Shown: positions 1-8,622 of the stretch, in pieces | How the letters are laid out: each line of letters opens with the position of its first letter | How positions within the stretch are numbered: position 1 is the first letter of the stretch | Source: Treponema sp. | Lineage (GTDB): Bacteria > Spirochaetota > Spirochaetia > Treponematales > Breznakiellaceae | DNA length: 12,726 bases | NCBI GenBank assembly: GCA_031263265.1 | Contig: JAISGE010000189.1 | Span: 1 to 12,726, forward strand | Reading direction: 5' to 3' | Made by a program: the position numbers and the translations under genes | Notes under the pieces: generated by a model | The model's input: only the letters and a program-made list of their open reading frames with translations | What the model was told of the DNA's origin: nothing | The model's database searches: none

Positions 1-1102
1 GTTTACCGTACTCTTACCCCTTGCGCTTCCTTCCCTCATGGCCGCTTCTCTTATGGTGTTTCTCTACAGTTTTACCAGCTTTGCGGTGGTGTTGGTGTTG
101 GGTGGAGGGCCGGCAGCCACTACCTTGGCAGTAGAAATATACCGTTATGCCCGGATTTCCCTGGACTTTCATAATGCCGGTATCCTGGCTCTGCTGGAAA
201 CCGGTATAGTCGCGCTTGTTTTTGCCGGGTATTTGTTTTTTGAAGGCAAGGCCCAGGCCCTACCGGTGGATACCACAGAGCGGCCCCTGGAAACTGGCGG
301 AACTTGGCTAGGGACTGGGGTTCGCGTACTCTATGCCCTTGGAATTCTGGTTTTAGTCTTAGGGCCATTGCTGTCCATCCTGGTTGAGTCCTTTCTGATG
401 CGGAGTTCCTGGGCCGCGGCTCCGGGTATCAGTTTGAAATGGTGGCGCGCCTTGGGGGAACGAAGCATCCCCGCGCTTTTCCGTTCCCTTATCCTGGCCT
501 TTCTTGCTGCCACTCTGGCATGTGGTTTGGCTATGTGTGCCGCAGGAACCGCCAAATACGCGGACCAGGGCGCTAAGGTTTCATTCCTGGGAACCCTGTT
601 ACGGATTTGTACCACGGCGCCTTTGGCCTCATCAGGTATTGTGTTAGGCCTTGGTTGGTTGAGTCTCTATGGGAGAACCAACGCCCGTTCCATTGGGGCC
701 GCAGCGCTGATCCACGGGGTAAGCGCGCTTCCCTTTGCCTTTCATGCCCTATCCCAGGGCCTGAAATCAGTACCGGTCAATACCCTCAACGCGGCTTCGG
801 TCTGTGGGGCAGGCCCGGTACTCCAGATACTCTCTGTGGCTTTGCCCCTTTCAGCACGGCGGCTTCGGTCTGCCTGGGGTTTTTCTGCGGCCCTCAGCCT
901 GGGGGAACTCAATACGCTCATGATGCTCGGTCTTGAAGATTGGGAGACCCTGCCCTTGCTCATCTACCGGGCAGTTGGTTCCTACCGGTATGGGACGGCT
1001 TGTGCCGCGGGAACCTTGTTGATTCTGAGCTGCGGATTCTTCTTTTACATAGCTCAAGTCCCTATCACAAACAGGAACTACCGGAAACAGCATGACCCTT
1101 GA
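1..1102 (+). CDS. ABC importer permease, ThiP/FbpB-like, 5' partial
   Basis: Inner-membrane subunit of a binding-protein-dependent ABC importer, probably for thiamine or ferric iron. The frame is open to the left edge: codons before the Met at 38 read FTVLLPLALPSL, which continues into a first EAA-type cytoplasmic loop, so the true start lies outside the window. Numbered from that Met, a hydrophobic segment covers about 48-68 and others about 96-118, 148-170, 190-211, 218-240, 275-298 and 318-340. The second EAA loop is at about 251-270 (NAASVCGAGP, ending in LP), and SLGELNTLMMLG follows at 287-298. Two EAA loops in one chain are typical of the fused permeases ThiP and FbpB, which are about 500-540 residues, so around a third is missing. 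The downstream ATPase gene overlaps by 11 bases, so the two are co-translated. The motif LPLLIYRAVGSYRYG at 305-319 reminds me more of ThiP than of FbpB, but the substrate cannot be fixed without the binding-protein gene. Confidence 0.85.
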   Translation, partial: FTVLLPLALPSLMAASLMVFLYSFTSFAVVLVLGGGPAATTLAVEIYRYARISLDFHNAGILALLETGIVALVFAGYLFFEGKAQALPVDTTERPLETGGTWLGTGVRVLYALGILVLVLGPLLSILVESFLMRSSWAAAPGISLKWWRALGERSIPALFRSLILAFLAATLACGLAMCAAGTAKYADQGAKVSFLGTLLRICTTAPLASSGIVLGLGWLSLYGRTNARSIGAAALIHGVSALPFAFHALSQGLKSVPVNTLNAASVCGAGPVLQILSVALPLSARRLRSAWGFSAALSLGELNTLMMLGLEDWETLPLLIYRAVGSYRYGTACAAGTLLILSCGFFFYIAQVPITNRNYRKQHDP

Positions 1103-2162
1103 AATAGAGAACCTCACCAAGACATACCAGGATCAATCGATTTGTCTGAATCTGACGCTTACCCAAGGGGAAACCCTGGTCCTCGCCGGCCCTTCTGGTT
1201 GTGGAAAGACCACCGCCCTCTACCTCATCGCAGGACTTATCCAGGCAGAACAGGGGAGTATTCGCAGTAACGGGGAGGATATAAGCCGGCTGCCTCCCTG
1301 GAAACGGCATATTGCACTGGTGTTCCAGGATCTGGCCCTGTTTCCCCATCTGAGTGTGGGAAAAAACATAGCCTACGGCCTTTTTATCCAAGGAGTGCCT
1401 AAACGGGAACGGCAGATGCGTGTTAAGGAAATGTTACGGATCCTCAGACTACCGGGGTATGAAAACCGGCCCGTGAGTTCCCTTTCTGGAGGAGAACGGC
1501 AGCGGGTTGCCATAGCCAGGGCCTTGGCAGTATCCCCCCGGGTGCTGCTTCTGGACGAGCCTTTTTCCAGTCTGGACGCGCCTTTACGCCGGGACATTAG
1601 ACAGGAGTTTTTAGACCTGCGGATGGAGTCCAAGGCGCCTTGTATTTTTGTTACCCATGACCGGGAAGAAGCCGCGGTTCTAGGAGACCGTATTGCCCTT
1701 ATGGATGCAGGGCGCATCGTGGAGACCGGTTCCAGCCGGGATATGTTTCTGTTCCCTCAAACCGAAACAGGTGCCCGGTTCTTTGGTGCAGGCCAGGTCT
1801 TGGACTGTACCATCGTGGGGAAAAGCCCTGAAGGAATCATGGTTTCTTCTGCCTTAGGAAACTGGAGGGTACCCCGAGGTTCAGACTATGACCCTAAACG
1901 GCCCTTAGTTTTTATTCCCCGGGATGCCCTATTCCTTGCAGCGGGCTTTTATCAGAAGAACACCTATACGGTTTTACGGGCTTTGTTCAGGAAACGTATC
2001 TTTGAGGGAGAACGGTTGACCCTGGAAGTGGAATGTCCCCCGGGAATCCTCCTCCGGCTTGCTGCGGGACTTAGGGCGCCAATTCCTGCTCCAGGGACTC
2101 CGGTAACACTCTATCTCGATCAAAGGCTGCTGCGCTTTGTAAAGCCCGCAACCCTCAGCTAG
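1092..2162 (+). CDS. ABC importer ATP-binding protein
   Basis: ATPase subunit that powers import through the permease encoded just upstream. All nucleotide-binding elements are intact: Walker A GPSGCGKTT at 33-41, Q-loop Gln79 in VFQD, signature LSGGERQ at 131-137, Walker B VLLLDEP at 151-157, D-loop SSLD at 159-162 and switch His189 in FVTHD. The ATPase core ends near residue 235. About 120 further residues follow that look like a C-terminal regulatory (TOBE/MOBE-like) domain. The total of 356 residues matches FbpC/PotA-type ATPases better than the short ThiQ (about 230 in E. coli), so an iron, polyamine or thiamine substrate all remain possible. The ATG start overlaps the permease stop by 11 bases, and the frame is MTLEIENLTKTY, a normal N terminus for the family. 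The stop codon shares bases with the stop of the opposing tssM gene, and no hairpin plus U-tract is seen there. Confidence 0.93.
   Translation: MTLEIENLTKTYQDQSICLNLTLTQGETLVLAGPSGCGKTTALYLIAGLIQAEQGSIRSNGEDISRLPPWKRHIALVFQDLALFPHLSVGKNIAYGLFIQGVPKRERQMRVKEMLRILRLPGYENRPVSSLSGGERQRVAIARALAVSPRVLLLDEPFSSLDAPLRRDIRQEFLDLRMESKAPCIFVTHDREEAAVLGDRIALMDAGRIVETGSSRDMFLFPQTETGARFFGAGQVLDCTIVGKSPEGIMVSSALGNWRVPRGSDYDPKRPLVFIPRDALFLAAGFYQKNTYTVLRALFRKRIFEGERLTLEVECPPGILLRLAAGLRAPIPAPGTPVTLYLDQRLLRFVKPATLS
2159..2162. other. shared CTAG stop of two convergent genes
   Basis: The palindrome CTAG contains TAG on each strand. On the + strand TAG (2160-2162) ends the ABC ATPase; on the - strand TAG (2161-2159) ends tssM. 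The coding regions therefore overlap by four bases with no spacer between operons. A 10-base perfect palindrome, CGGTTAACCG at 2163-2172, follows inside tssM. It has no loop and no T-run, so it is not a convincing intrinsic terminator. Confidence 0.85.
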
Positions 2163-5100
2163 CGGTTAACCGTAACCATACCGTTCATAATCCTGAGATT
2201 CGGCCAGGTAGCCCTGGTGTACCACTGCCCGGGGGTGGGAATCTCCACATTAAAATCAATTTCCACAAAGTACACATAACGCCCGGCTCCATCATCCAAA
2301 AACAAGGGGAAATAGGTTCCTGCTTCATTGCTTATCAGATCTTTATGTAAATAAAAATCAAAGATCGACCAGGGTTTATCCAAGGCAATTTCTACCGAGG
2401 CACGGGTATCTGAGGATGACCGGTAAAACTTGAGGCTCATGCCCTGGTCAATCGGAGCGCCTGCTGCCAGGCTGATTTTTTCATTCATATAGGTATTAAA
2501 AGATTTGGATGCTCTCCCAAGCGTGGAAACCTCCAGATACCGGAAACGGCTTACCGCAAGGAGGCGATTGCTCAGGGAAAGTTTACCCTGGACATCAATA
2601 GCGGGCTGGGAGAAGGTCCAGGTCAGCGGTTTTCTGGAATCCACTGCTGCCGCGATAAACTGATAGATCGTCTTGGCCCAGGTCTGGGCAAGGTCTCCCC
2701 GGAATAGGATCGGGTGTAGGATGGGTTCCAGGGGATCCTGCGCTTCGGCGGATACCGGTAAATCCCCTGCTCCCATGTCCCGTAATAAGAGCGCCATATC
2801 CTCCAGGGTATTCATGGATAGGATCTCCCCCCGAGGCGCGTCGGAGATCAGGGGGAACCTCTGAAGGCTTGCCAACTTTTCGGAAAACGCATCCAGCTTG
2901 AGGCTGCAAAAGGTATTTGACAGGATGGTAATACCGTCCATGATAAAATCGTTCCACCAGCCGATGTTGATATTTCTGGTATCCGAATACACGGTCATAT
3001 AGGTGTCTTTGATTTCATCTAAGGGTAAGGCTCGGATGTGTTTAAAGGCCGGTTCCACTTCTGCAGGCAGTTTGGTCCAGGCGGTAAGCATCCTGTCCGC
3101 GTCAGCACTCATGAACGAAGAGAGCAGCTTTATCCGGTCGTTCAGGGCACTGATATAATCGGTTTTTTCCCGTTTTAAAACATCGGATAACACCACATTA
3201 TTGACATCGTTTAATATACCGATACATTCAGTGTACAAGGATTGGAGCACCGAATTGATCTGATAGGGTTTGGTTTGATTGACCCGTACCCGGTATTCCC
3301 TCCATCCTGCGGATGGAATGTATGCGTTGTTAGGGTAATTTCCCCAATAGCTCAGATATAAACCAAGGTAATTGCTAAGCCCCTCGGTCTGATACAGATT
3401 CTGATCCTGTTTTTGGAGAAATTTCGGCTGTTCCGTCAGGGTAATATACCGGGTAAAAAGATCGTTATACCCCGCAATGCCGTCGGTTATCCCTTTTACA
3501 ATCACCGGATCATAAGCCTTGTTAAACGCTATCCCCCCCAAGGCGCTTTGGATTGCCCGGCTAGACAGGGAAAATATCTCCCGGTCTTCTGCTTCCGAGC
3601 GGGCGGCTACCATCGCGGCTATGGTTTCCTGGGAGCTTGAGAGAAAATCGTATTCAACGCTCAAGACGATGTAGCGGTTAAGATAGGCCTGAGCCGCCAG
3701 CATGATCCTTCCGTTGCTGATGAGGGTAGCAACCTTTTCATTTTCCACGAAGGGTTTGACGTAGGTTTCGTAATGGTCAAAGGCCGCTATGATGTCATAC
3801 TGACCGTTCGTCCAATTTAGACCAGCAGTATCTCTTAGTTTTTGCCGGTCCGGTATATCCACAGCCCCGGCCAGATTCAAGATTTTCTCTACTACCAGAA
3901 AGAGAGAATCCGCATCCACTTCCTTAGTCATTTTGTCTGATAGGAGTTCATTGGTTTTTAGGCTCAGAGCGCTGGATCGCAAACTTACCAGTTCCCGGCT
4001 CAGCTCATCAGAAAATTCACGCTCCAAGGCACTGATGATTCCCAGGGTTCCTGTTTGCATTCCGCTGCGCTGGGTTCGGATAAAATCCATATCTTTCTTA
4101 AAAAGATCGGTGTACTCTTTTACCGCATAATTGATCACCAAGTCGTTAAAAAGATAATCGTTTATCAGGTTGTTTCCAAAAGCATCACCCCCAGCCCCAT
4201 TAAGGACGGGTAGATTAGCCTGTACCAGTTCATTTTTTATTTCTTCAAAAAGCTCCCTGCCCTGGGTAATGTAGTTGTTTTGGATAGAGCTCAAACTTTT
4301 CCAATCGGCAACCAGGTTTTCCACATCCCGGAGAGAAGCCGCGTCCCCGGCCTGACGTAAGAGAAAGGTAATCCGGCTATAATTGGTAACGATATTCTGG
4401 GAAATGGAAAGGAGGTTTTTTATTTTTCCGTACAGGGAATCAGGATACACCGAGCGGCGCTGCCACGCAGAGAGGATGAGCTGCAATGCCGCGCCTTTAG
4501 CCCGGAGAAAATCATCGGAGTAGATATAGGCCGCTTCTTCCGCAAAGGTATAGCGCCGGTCGTTCTGGGAAAGAAAGCTGTTGAGAAGCGATTTGGAATC
4601 ATTGGAAAGCTCTGGCAGGAGGTAATCAACCATAGCTTCAGCATCGTACTTATTGGACAGGAACAGGTCCTGAAAATTCTCCCGGTTGAGTTCATCAAGC
4701 AGGGTAAAGGATTGAATAACTGAACGTAATTGCCGGTCAAGAACCGGGGATTCAAAAGACTGATCTATTAATTTAGAGCCTACATTTTTGATCAAAGGAG
4801 TTCTAATAAGGCTTCCGTAAAGCTGATTGGCAATAAAAACCCGGTCCCGATAGCCCATGTTGAGTTCCCTAAATACCAGTAGGTCTGGAAGCAAAAACCC
4901 TGCATGAGGACTCAGGTTGGCGTTCCGATAGGCCAGGGCATTGTAGTAGAACTGTACCGGGCTTGCACTATTTCTTTGCAGGCCGGGATCGTTATTAAAG
5001 GAAAAGGTATTATCCCTGTTTTTGATGATGATGGGAACCCCGGCCCCGCTTTGAGTCTCCAAGGTAGCTGCTAGTGATTGATAATAGTTAGTAATCTGGG

Positions 5101-6502
5101 TGAGGGACATACTCAGGTCATCGGTTCTGAAAAGCGCGGTGTAGAAGAGCATGAACCCCAGGATCACCAGAACCCCGCAGAGGGCAAACAGGGGTATGGC
5201 CCGGCTTAGGGCTTCTTTTCTGACAAAGGCTGCATGCGGGGAGGGATTAAAGATAAACTTCTGCAGCATATCCCGAATAAAATAGGATTGGGAAACAGGG
5301 GGCTTTTCCTCGGTAAGCAGGAGTTCCTCGGTCTTTTCTCCGGCCAGCGCAGCCATGCCGGGACTAAAGGAAAGCCCCAGATCCGTGGAAGAGGTAAAAA
5401 AAAGACCCTCAAACACGGTATCTTTGGTACCGTGGAAGGTATCTTCGTTGAACAAGGTCTGAAGATAAATATGGAGATTGGGGTAAAGACCGTTGAAATT
5501 TTCAGGAAACAAAAATTGCTTTCCGGTTACATCCATCCGGTTTAAGCCGCCGGCGAGACGCAGGTGCAACTCCCGGGAATGCATGCTTTTTTTATAACCC
5601 GAACGGAGCCGCTGTAAGAGGCTGCTCCAAAACTGCTTAAACTCCTCCGACTGGTACGCATTGGTTTTATTTTCATACCCAAGGATCTGATGCCGTAATT
5701 CTCCTGAAAGCCCCAGGGCATATTCCCGGAACCCGTTTACCATATCCAGTTTGGTAATAACCACATAACAAGGCAGCCGCATACCGCTGGTATGCAGGAG
5801 ATGGGCCAGTTCATTGGCCATAAGCGTGGCTTTTTTATGGGCAAGGTCCCCATCGTCCGCCAAAAGCGCGTCTGCGGGAATGGTGAGGATAAGCCCATCC
5901 AGGGGTTTACGGTAATGTCTGCGACAGATCTGTTTGACGATATGGGTCCATTCCGCGCTGCTGCCCTCAAACCACCGGTCGAAAAAAACACTACCACTTA
6001 CATCGCAGACCACCGCCTTTCCTCCAAGCCAGAGCCGTACCGGGAGACTCTTCTCCTCTAAGCCGGCTTTTTCTTCTGGTGCAGAGGGAACCAATTCCAG
6101 TTCGCTCGCCTCAAGCAGGGATGATTTTCCTGAATGAGGCTCTCCCAGAAGTATAAACCAGGGTACCCCGTACAGACCCCTGCCATGGAGCGCGGCGAGA
6201 TCAAAACCCTGTTTCAACAATTCGTTTATTTTGATAATCGTATCTGAAAGGGTCTTTTTCGCCTTGTTATGTTTGTCTCCCCCCTGGGTGAGTTGGGCAA
6301 CATGGCGCCAAATCATCAGGTCTTTGAGGATATCCCGGCTCTCCTTTTCCTTGATCCGTTTCCGCCGGGCTTTTCTAATCAAAGGGAGGGCCAGTAACAG
6401 GACCAGGGCCAGCAGCAGGATAACCAAGATAACCTTAGCCAAGGTACTTGTTTTGATGAGCTCGATAAGCTTAGGAATAAACGAAAAAATAGTTGCGGGC
6501 AT
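2159..6502 (-). CDS. tssM: T6SS membrane-complex protein TssM (IcmF family)
   Basis: TssM is the inner-membrane to periplasm subunit that, with TssL and TssJ, forms the trans-envelope channel of the T6SS. A first membrane helix lies at about 22-42 (VILVILLLALVLLLALPL), followed by a basic stretch. The cytoplasmic nucleotide-binding domain comes next: P-loop GEPHSGKSS at 120-128, a Walker B-like CDVSG at 166-170 and TKLD at 250-253. The IcmF motif FLFPENF is at 330-336 and EGLFFTSSTD at 365-374. A second membrane helix at about 435-457 leads to a periplasmic region of nearly 1000 residues. Near the end KPWSIFDFYL (1376-1385) matches the conserved PWxLF motif of the C-terminal domain that contacts TssJ. 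At 1447 residues it is longer than the usual 1100-1300, the extra length falling in the periplasmic part. Start: ATG overlaps the tssL stop by one base (TAATG), with TGAGG seven bases upstream. It is the last gene of the operon. Confidence 0.93.
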   Translation of the reverse strand: MPATIFSFIPKLIELIKTSTLAKVILVILLLALVLLLALPLIRKARRKRIKEKESRDILKDLMIWRHVAQLTQGGDKHNKAKKTLSDTIIKINELLKQGFDLAALHGRGLYGVPWFILLGEPHSGKSSLLEASELELVPSAPEEKAGLEEKSLPVRLWLGGKAVVCDVSGSVFFDRWFEGSSAEWTHIVKQICRRHYRKPLDGLILTIPADALLADDGDLAHKKATLMANELAHLLHTSGMRLPCYVVITKLDMVNGFREYALGLSGELRHQILGYENKTNAYQSEEFKQFWSSLLQRLRSGYKKSMHSRELHLRLAGGLNRMDVTGKQFLFPENFNGLYPNLHIYLQTLFNEDTFHGTKDTVFEGLFFTSSTDLGLSFSPGMAALAGEKTEELLLTEEKPPVSQSYFIRDMLQKFIFNPSPHAAFVRKEALSRAIPLFALCGVLVILGFMLFYTALFRTDDLSMSLTQITNYYQSLAATLETQSGAGVPIIIKNRDNTFSFNNDPGLQRNSASPVQFYYNALAYRNANLSPHAGFLLPDLLVFRELNMGYRDRVFIANQLYGSLIRTPLIKNVGSKLIDQSFESPVLDRQLRSVIQSFTLLDELNRENFQDLFLSNKYDAEAMVDYLLPELSNDSKSLLNSFLSQNDRRYTFAEEAAYIYSDDFLRAKGAALQLILSAWQRRSVYPDSLYGKIKNLLSISQNIVTNYSRITFLLRQAGDAASLRDVENLVADWKSLSSIQNNYITQGRELFEEIKNELVQANLPVLNGAGGDAFGNNLINDYLFNDLVINYAVKEYTDLFKKDMDFIRTQRSGMQTGTLGIISALEREFSDELSRELVSLRSSALSLKTNELLSDKMTKEVDADSLFLVVEKILNLAGAVDIPDRQKLRDTAGLNWTNGQYDIIAAFDHYETYVKPFVENEKVATLISNGRIMLAAQAYLNRYIVLSVEYDFLSSSQETIAAMVAARSEAEDREIFSLSSRAIQSALGGIAFNKAYDPVIVKGITDGIAGYNDLFTRYITLTEQPKFLQKQDQNLYQTEGLSNYLGLYLSYWGNYPNNAYIPSAGWREYRVRVNQTKPYQINSVLQSLYTECIGILNDVNNVVLSDVLKREKTDYISALNDRIKLLSSFMSADADRMLTAWTKLPAEVEPAFKHIRALPLDEIKDTYMTVYSDTRNINIGWWNDFIMDGITILSNTFCSLKLDAFSEKLASLQRFPLISDAPRGEILSMNTLEDMALLLRDMGAGDLPVSAEAQDPLEPILHPILFRGDLAQTWAKTIYQFIAAAVDSRKPLTWTFSQPAIDVQGKLSLSNRLLAVSRFRYLEVSTLGRASKSFNTYMNEKISLAAGAPIDQGMSLKFYRSSSDTRASVEIALDKPWSIFDFYLHKDLISNEAGTYFPLFLDDGAGRYVYFVEIDFNVEIPTPGQWYTRATWPNLRIMNGMVTVNR

Positions 6503-7212
6503 TAGGGTGCCTCATAAGGAATGGTTTTGATTTCCCGGGCCTGTACTGCAGCACCGGACAAATACGTCCGAAACGGGGACGTAGCCTTGAAGAAGAGGAT
6601 AAAATTAAAGATAAGGGAAAACGCTAAAAAGCATAATGAACCTATCAAAGCTATCCGCAGCGGCTGCAAGAGCCGCGCCTTTTTTGATCCGGCAATCCGC
6701 GCTTTCGTGGAAACTTCGACAATGGGTTCTTCCCGGATATCCAATTCCTTGGGGAATAGGGCCGCGCATTGGCTCATGGTCTTGTCAATATACCCATGAT
6801 CCTGCATATAGGCCCCTTCAAAGCCCAATCCCAGCATGGTATAAAAGAGAGGGATCGTAGTATGGGCCTCAGTATCCTGGAGGGCATTGGAGAGGAGGTT
6901 AAAAAACTTTTCATCTCCAGAAAGTTCGTTGTAGTTCCGGCCCAGTTCCCGCCAGTTCTGATTAAAGGGGAAGCTGCTTTCCTGTACCATAAAGTCAATA
7001 AAGAAAACCAGGGGCCGTTCTATCTGATCGTATTCCCGGGTGAGAACCGGGTCTGCTGTAGCCTTACGTTTAGCCTCTTCCAGGGAAGTTTCAATATCTG
7101 CCCTGAACTTTTCCAGAGACAGCGGAATCCCTGCTTGGTTCAACTGCCAATAATTACAAAAACAGGTAAAAACCGGGCGGCACAGCGCTTCAATAGTTAT
7201 CGGGGTACTCAT
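6502..7212 (-). CDS. tssL: T6SS membrane protein TssL (DotU family, short form)
   Basis: TssL is the cytoplasm-facing, tail-anchored partner of TssM and links the membrane complex to the baseplate protein TssK. I start it at the ATG at 7212 (MSTPITIEAL), because AGGAG at 7218-7222 sits five bases upstream. An in-frame GTG two codons earlier (7218) would begin inside that ribosome site. The 236-residue product has the helical DotU domain, with WRELGRNYNELSGDEKFF and LGFEGAYMQ in the typical positions (about 87-104 and 128-136 of this start). A single membrane helix lies near the C terminus (about 185-208), followed by only 28 residues. There is no OmpA-type peptidoglycan-binding extension, so anchoring to the cell wall must be done by another protein. 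The AGGAG overlaps the tssK stop and the stop overlaps the tssM start, so translation of tssK, tssL and tssM is probably coupled. Confidence 0.9.
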   Translation of the reverse strand: MSTPITIEALCRPVFTCFCNYWQLNQAGIPLSLEKFRADIETSLEEAKRKATADPVLTREYDQIERPLVFFIDFMVQESSFPFNQNWRELGRNYNELSGDEKFFNLLSNALQDTEAHTTIPLFYTMLGLGFEGAYMQDHGYIDKTMSQCAALFPKELDIREEPIVEVSTKARIAGSKKARLLQPLRIALIGSLCFLAFSLIFNFILFFKATSPFRTYLSGAAVQAREIKTIPYEAP

Positions 7213-7217
7213 TGCCA

Positions 7218-7222
7218 CTCCT
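7218..7222 (-). promoter_or_regulatory. ribosome binding site of tssL
   Basis: AGGAG on the - strand, five bases before the ATG at 7212. It overlaps the tssK TAG stop (7223-7221), so ribosomes ending tssK finish on the tssL initiation site. The site decides for the ATG over the upstream GTG at 7218. Confidence 0.7.
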
Positions 7223-8600
7223 ATTCCACGACAGTTATAAAAAGGGATAGTTCCAGATCCGGAAGGCGTTCCCGGACATAATCAATCACCATACCTTTTT
7301 CTTCACACATATCCCGCCACACCCGTGATGATTCCGCAAGATCCAGGCGAAACCACAGGGTCCCGTCCAGCACAGGCAAAAAACGGGGGGGATACCGCAT
7401 CCAGGAAAGTTTCATCCCCCGGATCCGCTGGGACTTTGCCTTGGGATTGATAAGCTTAAACGTATCCCCCTGTTCCAAGGCGCTAACCACCACTTCAGTT
7501 TCCGCACTGGTACGGACTGCCAGGTATATCTCATGCACCTCCGCAATATCTTCGGTTTTGATAGCCACAAAAAACTGATCCGCTCTCTCCATAGACACAA
7601 AATTGAGCTTAATATACCCGGCACCTCCTTCGCTTCTTATAAAGGAACGGATATCCTTCAAAAGTGCGACAAAAACCGGCAGAGAGTCATCGTGATCAAA
7701 GCGTTTGATATCCCGGATTCCATTTTGAGGGTTAAGCCCGGTGAGTTCCGCGAGGAAAGAGGCCAGTTCCAGGTACAGGGTAAAGGGGGTGATAAAACCG
7801 TCTACCAGGAGGGAAGTAAACCGGATGCTGTAGAAGTTTAAGGTCCGCAGCATGAGGAGGGACCGGGCGTCGTCTAAGACGTCGGTACGGGAAAAGATTT
7901 CATCCCCACCACGAGGTGTAGTTAAGGTATTTTCCAATTTATCCCGGCAGCGACGGATATCCGAGATAAGGTCCGCAGCCATAGTAAAAAGAGGATCCGA
8001 AGAAGTAAGCATCATAAAGGGAGGGATGTATTTTTCATCCACCTTGAGCATGGGCTTGCTTATTTCCTGGGTGAGGACAGTCAGTTTAAGCACCGGCAAG
8101 AGCTGCATATCTTTGGTATCGTCCTGATCCGTTACCAGCCGGGCATTGATCCTGCGGGTGATGAGGGTTATTTCATTATCCCCGGAATTCTCGTCCCTAA
8201 CCTGCTTTTTTTGAGTAAGGTAGAGCTTTTTTTCCTGAGCAGCGCCCTCATCCGCGAGATTTGCTTCAAATGCAGACCAATGGGGAGCCGCCACATACAC
8301 CGTAAGGCTCAAGGGATTTTTCTTTAAGGCATTACTCAAATCCAATGCCTTGAGGATACAGTTCCCCGGCATGGAGAGTTCCAAACCATCACCCATAACC
8401 GCGGAAAAGCGCTTGACCGCCACCATCCCCCTTTCCAGGGAATCCTGATCAAACTCAAAATTCAAAAGCCCGTAAGCAAAAGGCAGAGAAAAGGAACGGT
8501 TGAGCCTGATATACTCCGAGACCGTCCGCTGTTGATACTGAAAATGGTGGGGTTGTAAAAACTGACCATCGTTCCAATGTAATAATTCTTCAAAACGCAT
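7221..8600 (-). CDS. tssK: T6SS baseplate protein TssK
   Basis: TssK is the trimeric baseplate component that joins the T6SS tail baseplate to the TssL/TssM membrane complex. The N terminus carries the family hallmark WNDGQFLQPHHFQ at 9-21. The C-terminal region shows LWFRLD at 415-420 and then a stretch ending PDLELSLFIT, both usual for TssK. The 459-residue length is close to the common 440-450. No signal peptide or membrane segment is seen, as expected for a cytoplasmic protein. The start ATG at 8600 has AAGGA six to seven bases upstream. The gene lies 22 bases after the TssJ-like gene, and its stop TAG forms part of the tssL ribosome site, which fits the conserved J-K-L-M order. Assignment is secure. 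Confidence 0.93.
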   Translation of the reverse strand: MRFEELLHWNDGQFLQPHHFQYQQRTVSEYIRLNRSFSLPFAYGLLNFEFDQDSLERGMVAVKRFSAVMGDGLELSMPGNCILKALDLSNALKKNPLSLTVYVAAPHWSAFEANLADEGAAQEKKLYLTQKKQVRDENSGDNEITLITRRINARLVTDQDDTKDMQLLPVLKLTVLTQEISKPMLKVDEKYIPPFMMLTSSDPLFTMAADLISDIRRCRDKLENTLTTPRGGDEIFSRTDVLDDARSLLMLRTLNFYSIRFTSLLVDGFITPFTLYLELASFLAELTGLNPQNGIRDIKRFDHDDSLPVFVALLKDIRSFIRSEGGAGYIKLNFVSMERADQFFVAIKTEDIAEVHEIYLAVRTSAETEVVVSALEQGDTFKLINPKAKSQRIRGMKLSWMRYPPRFLPVLDGTLWFRLDLAESSRVWRDMCEEKGMVIDYVRERLPDLELSLFITVVE

Positions 8601-8622
8601 AGACCATCCTTCTTTCTGTCAT

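Noticed and set aside
607..936. Open frame of 109 codons on the + strand within the permease
   Set aside because: It is a frame-shifted shadow of the permease, and its Cys/Pro/Trp-rich product is not protein-like.
2163..2172. Perfect 10-base palindrome CGGTTAACCG next to the shared stop
   Set aside because: No loop, no T-run and located inside tssM codons; not enough for a terminator or operator.
6769..7281. Open frame of 170 codons on the + strand
   Set aside because: It lies antisense to tssL and the tssK end, which have clear family motifs; its own product shows no recognisable domain or ribosome site.
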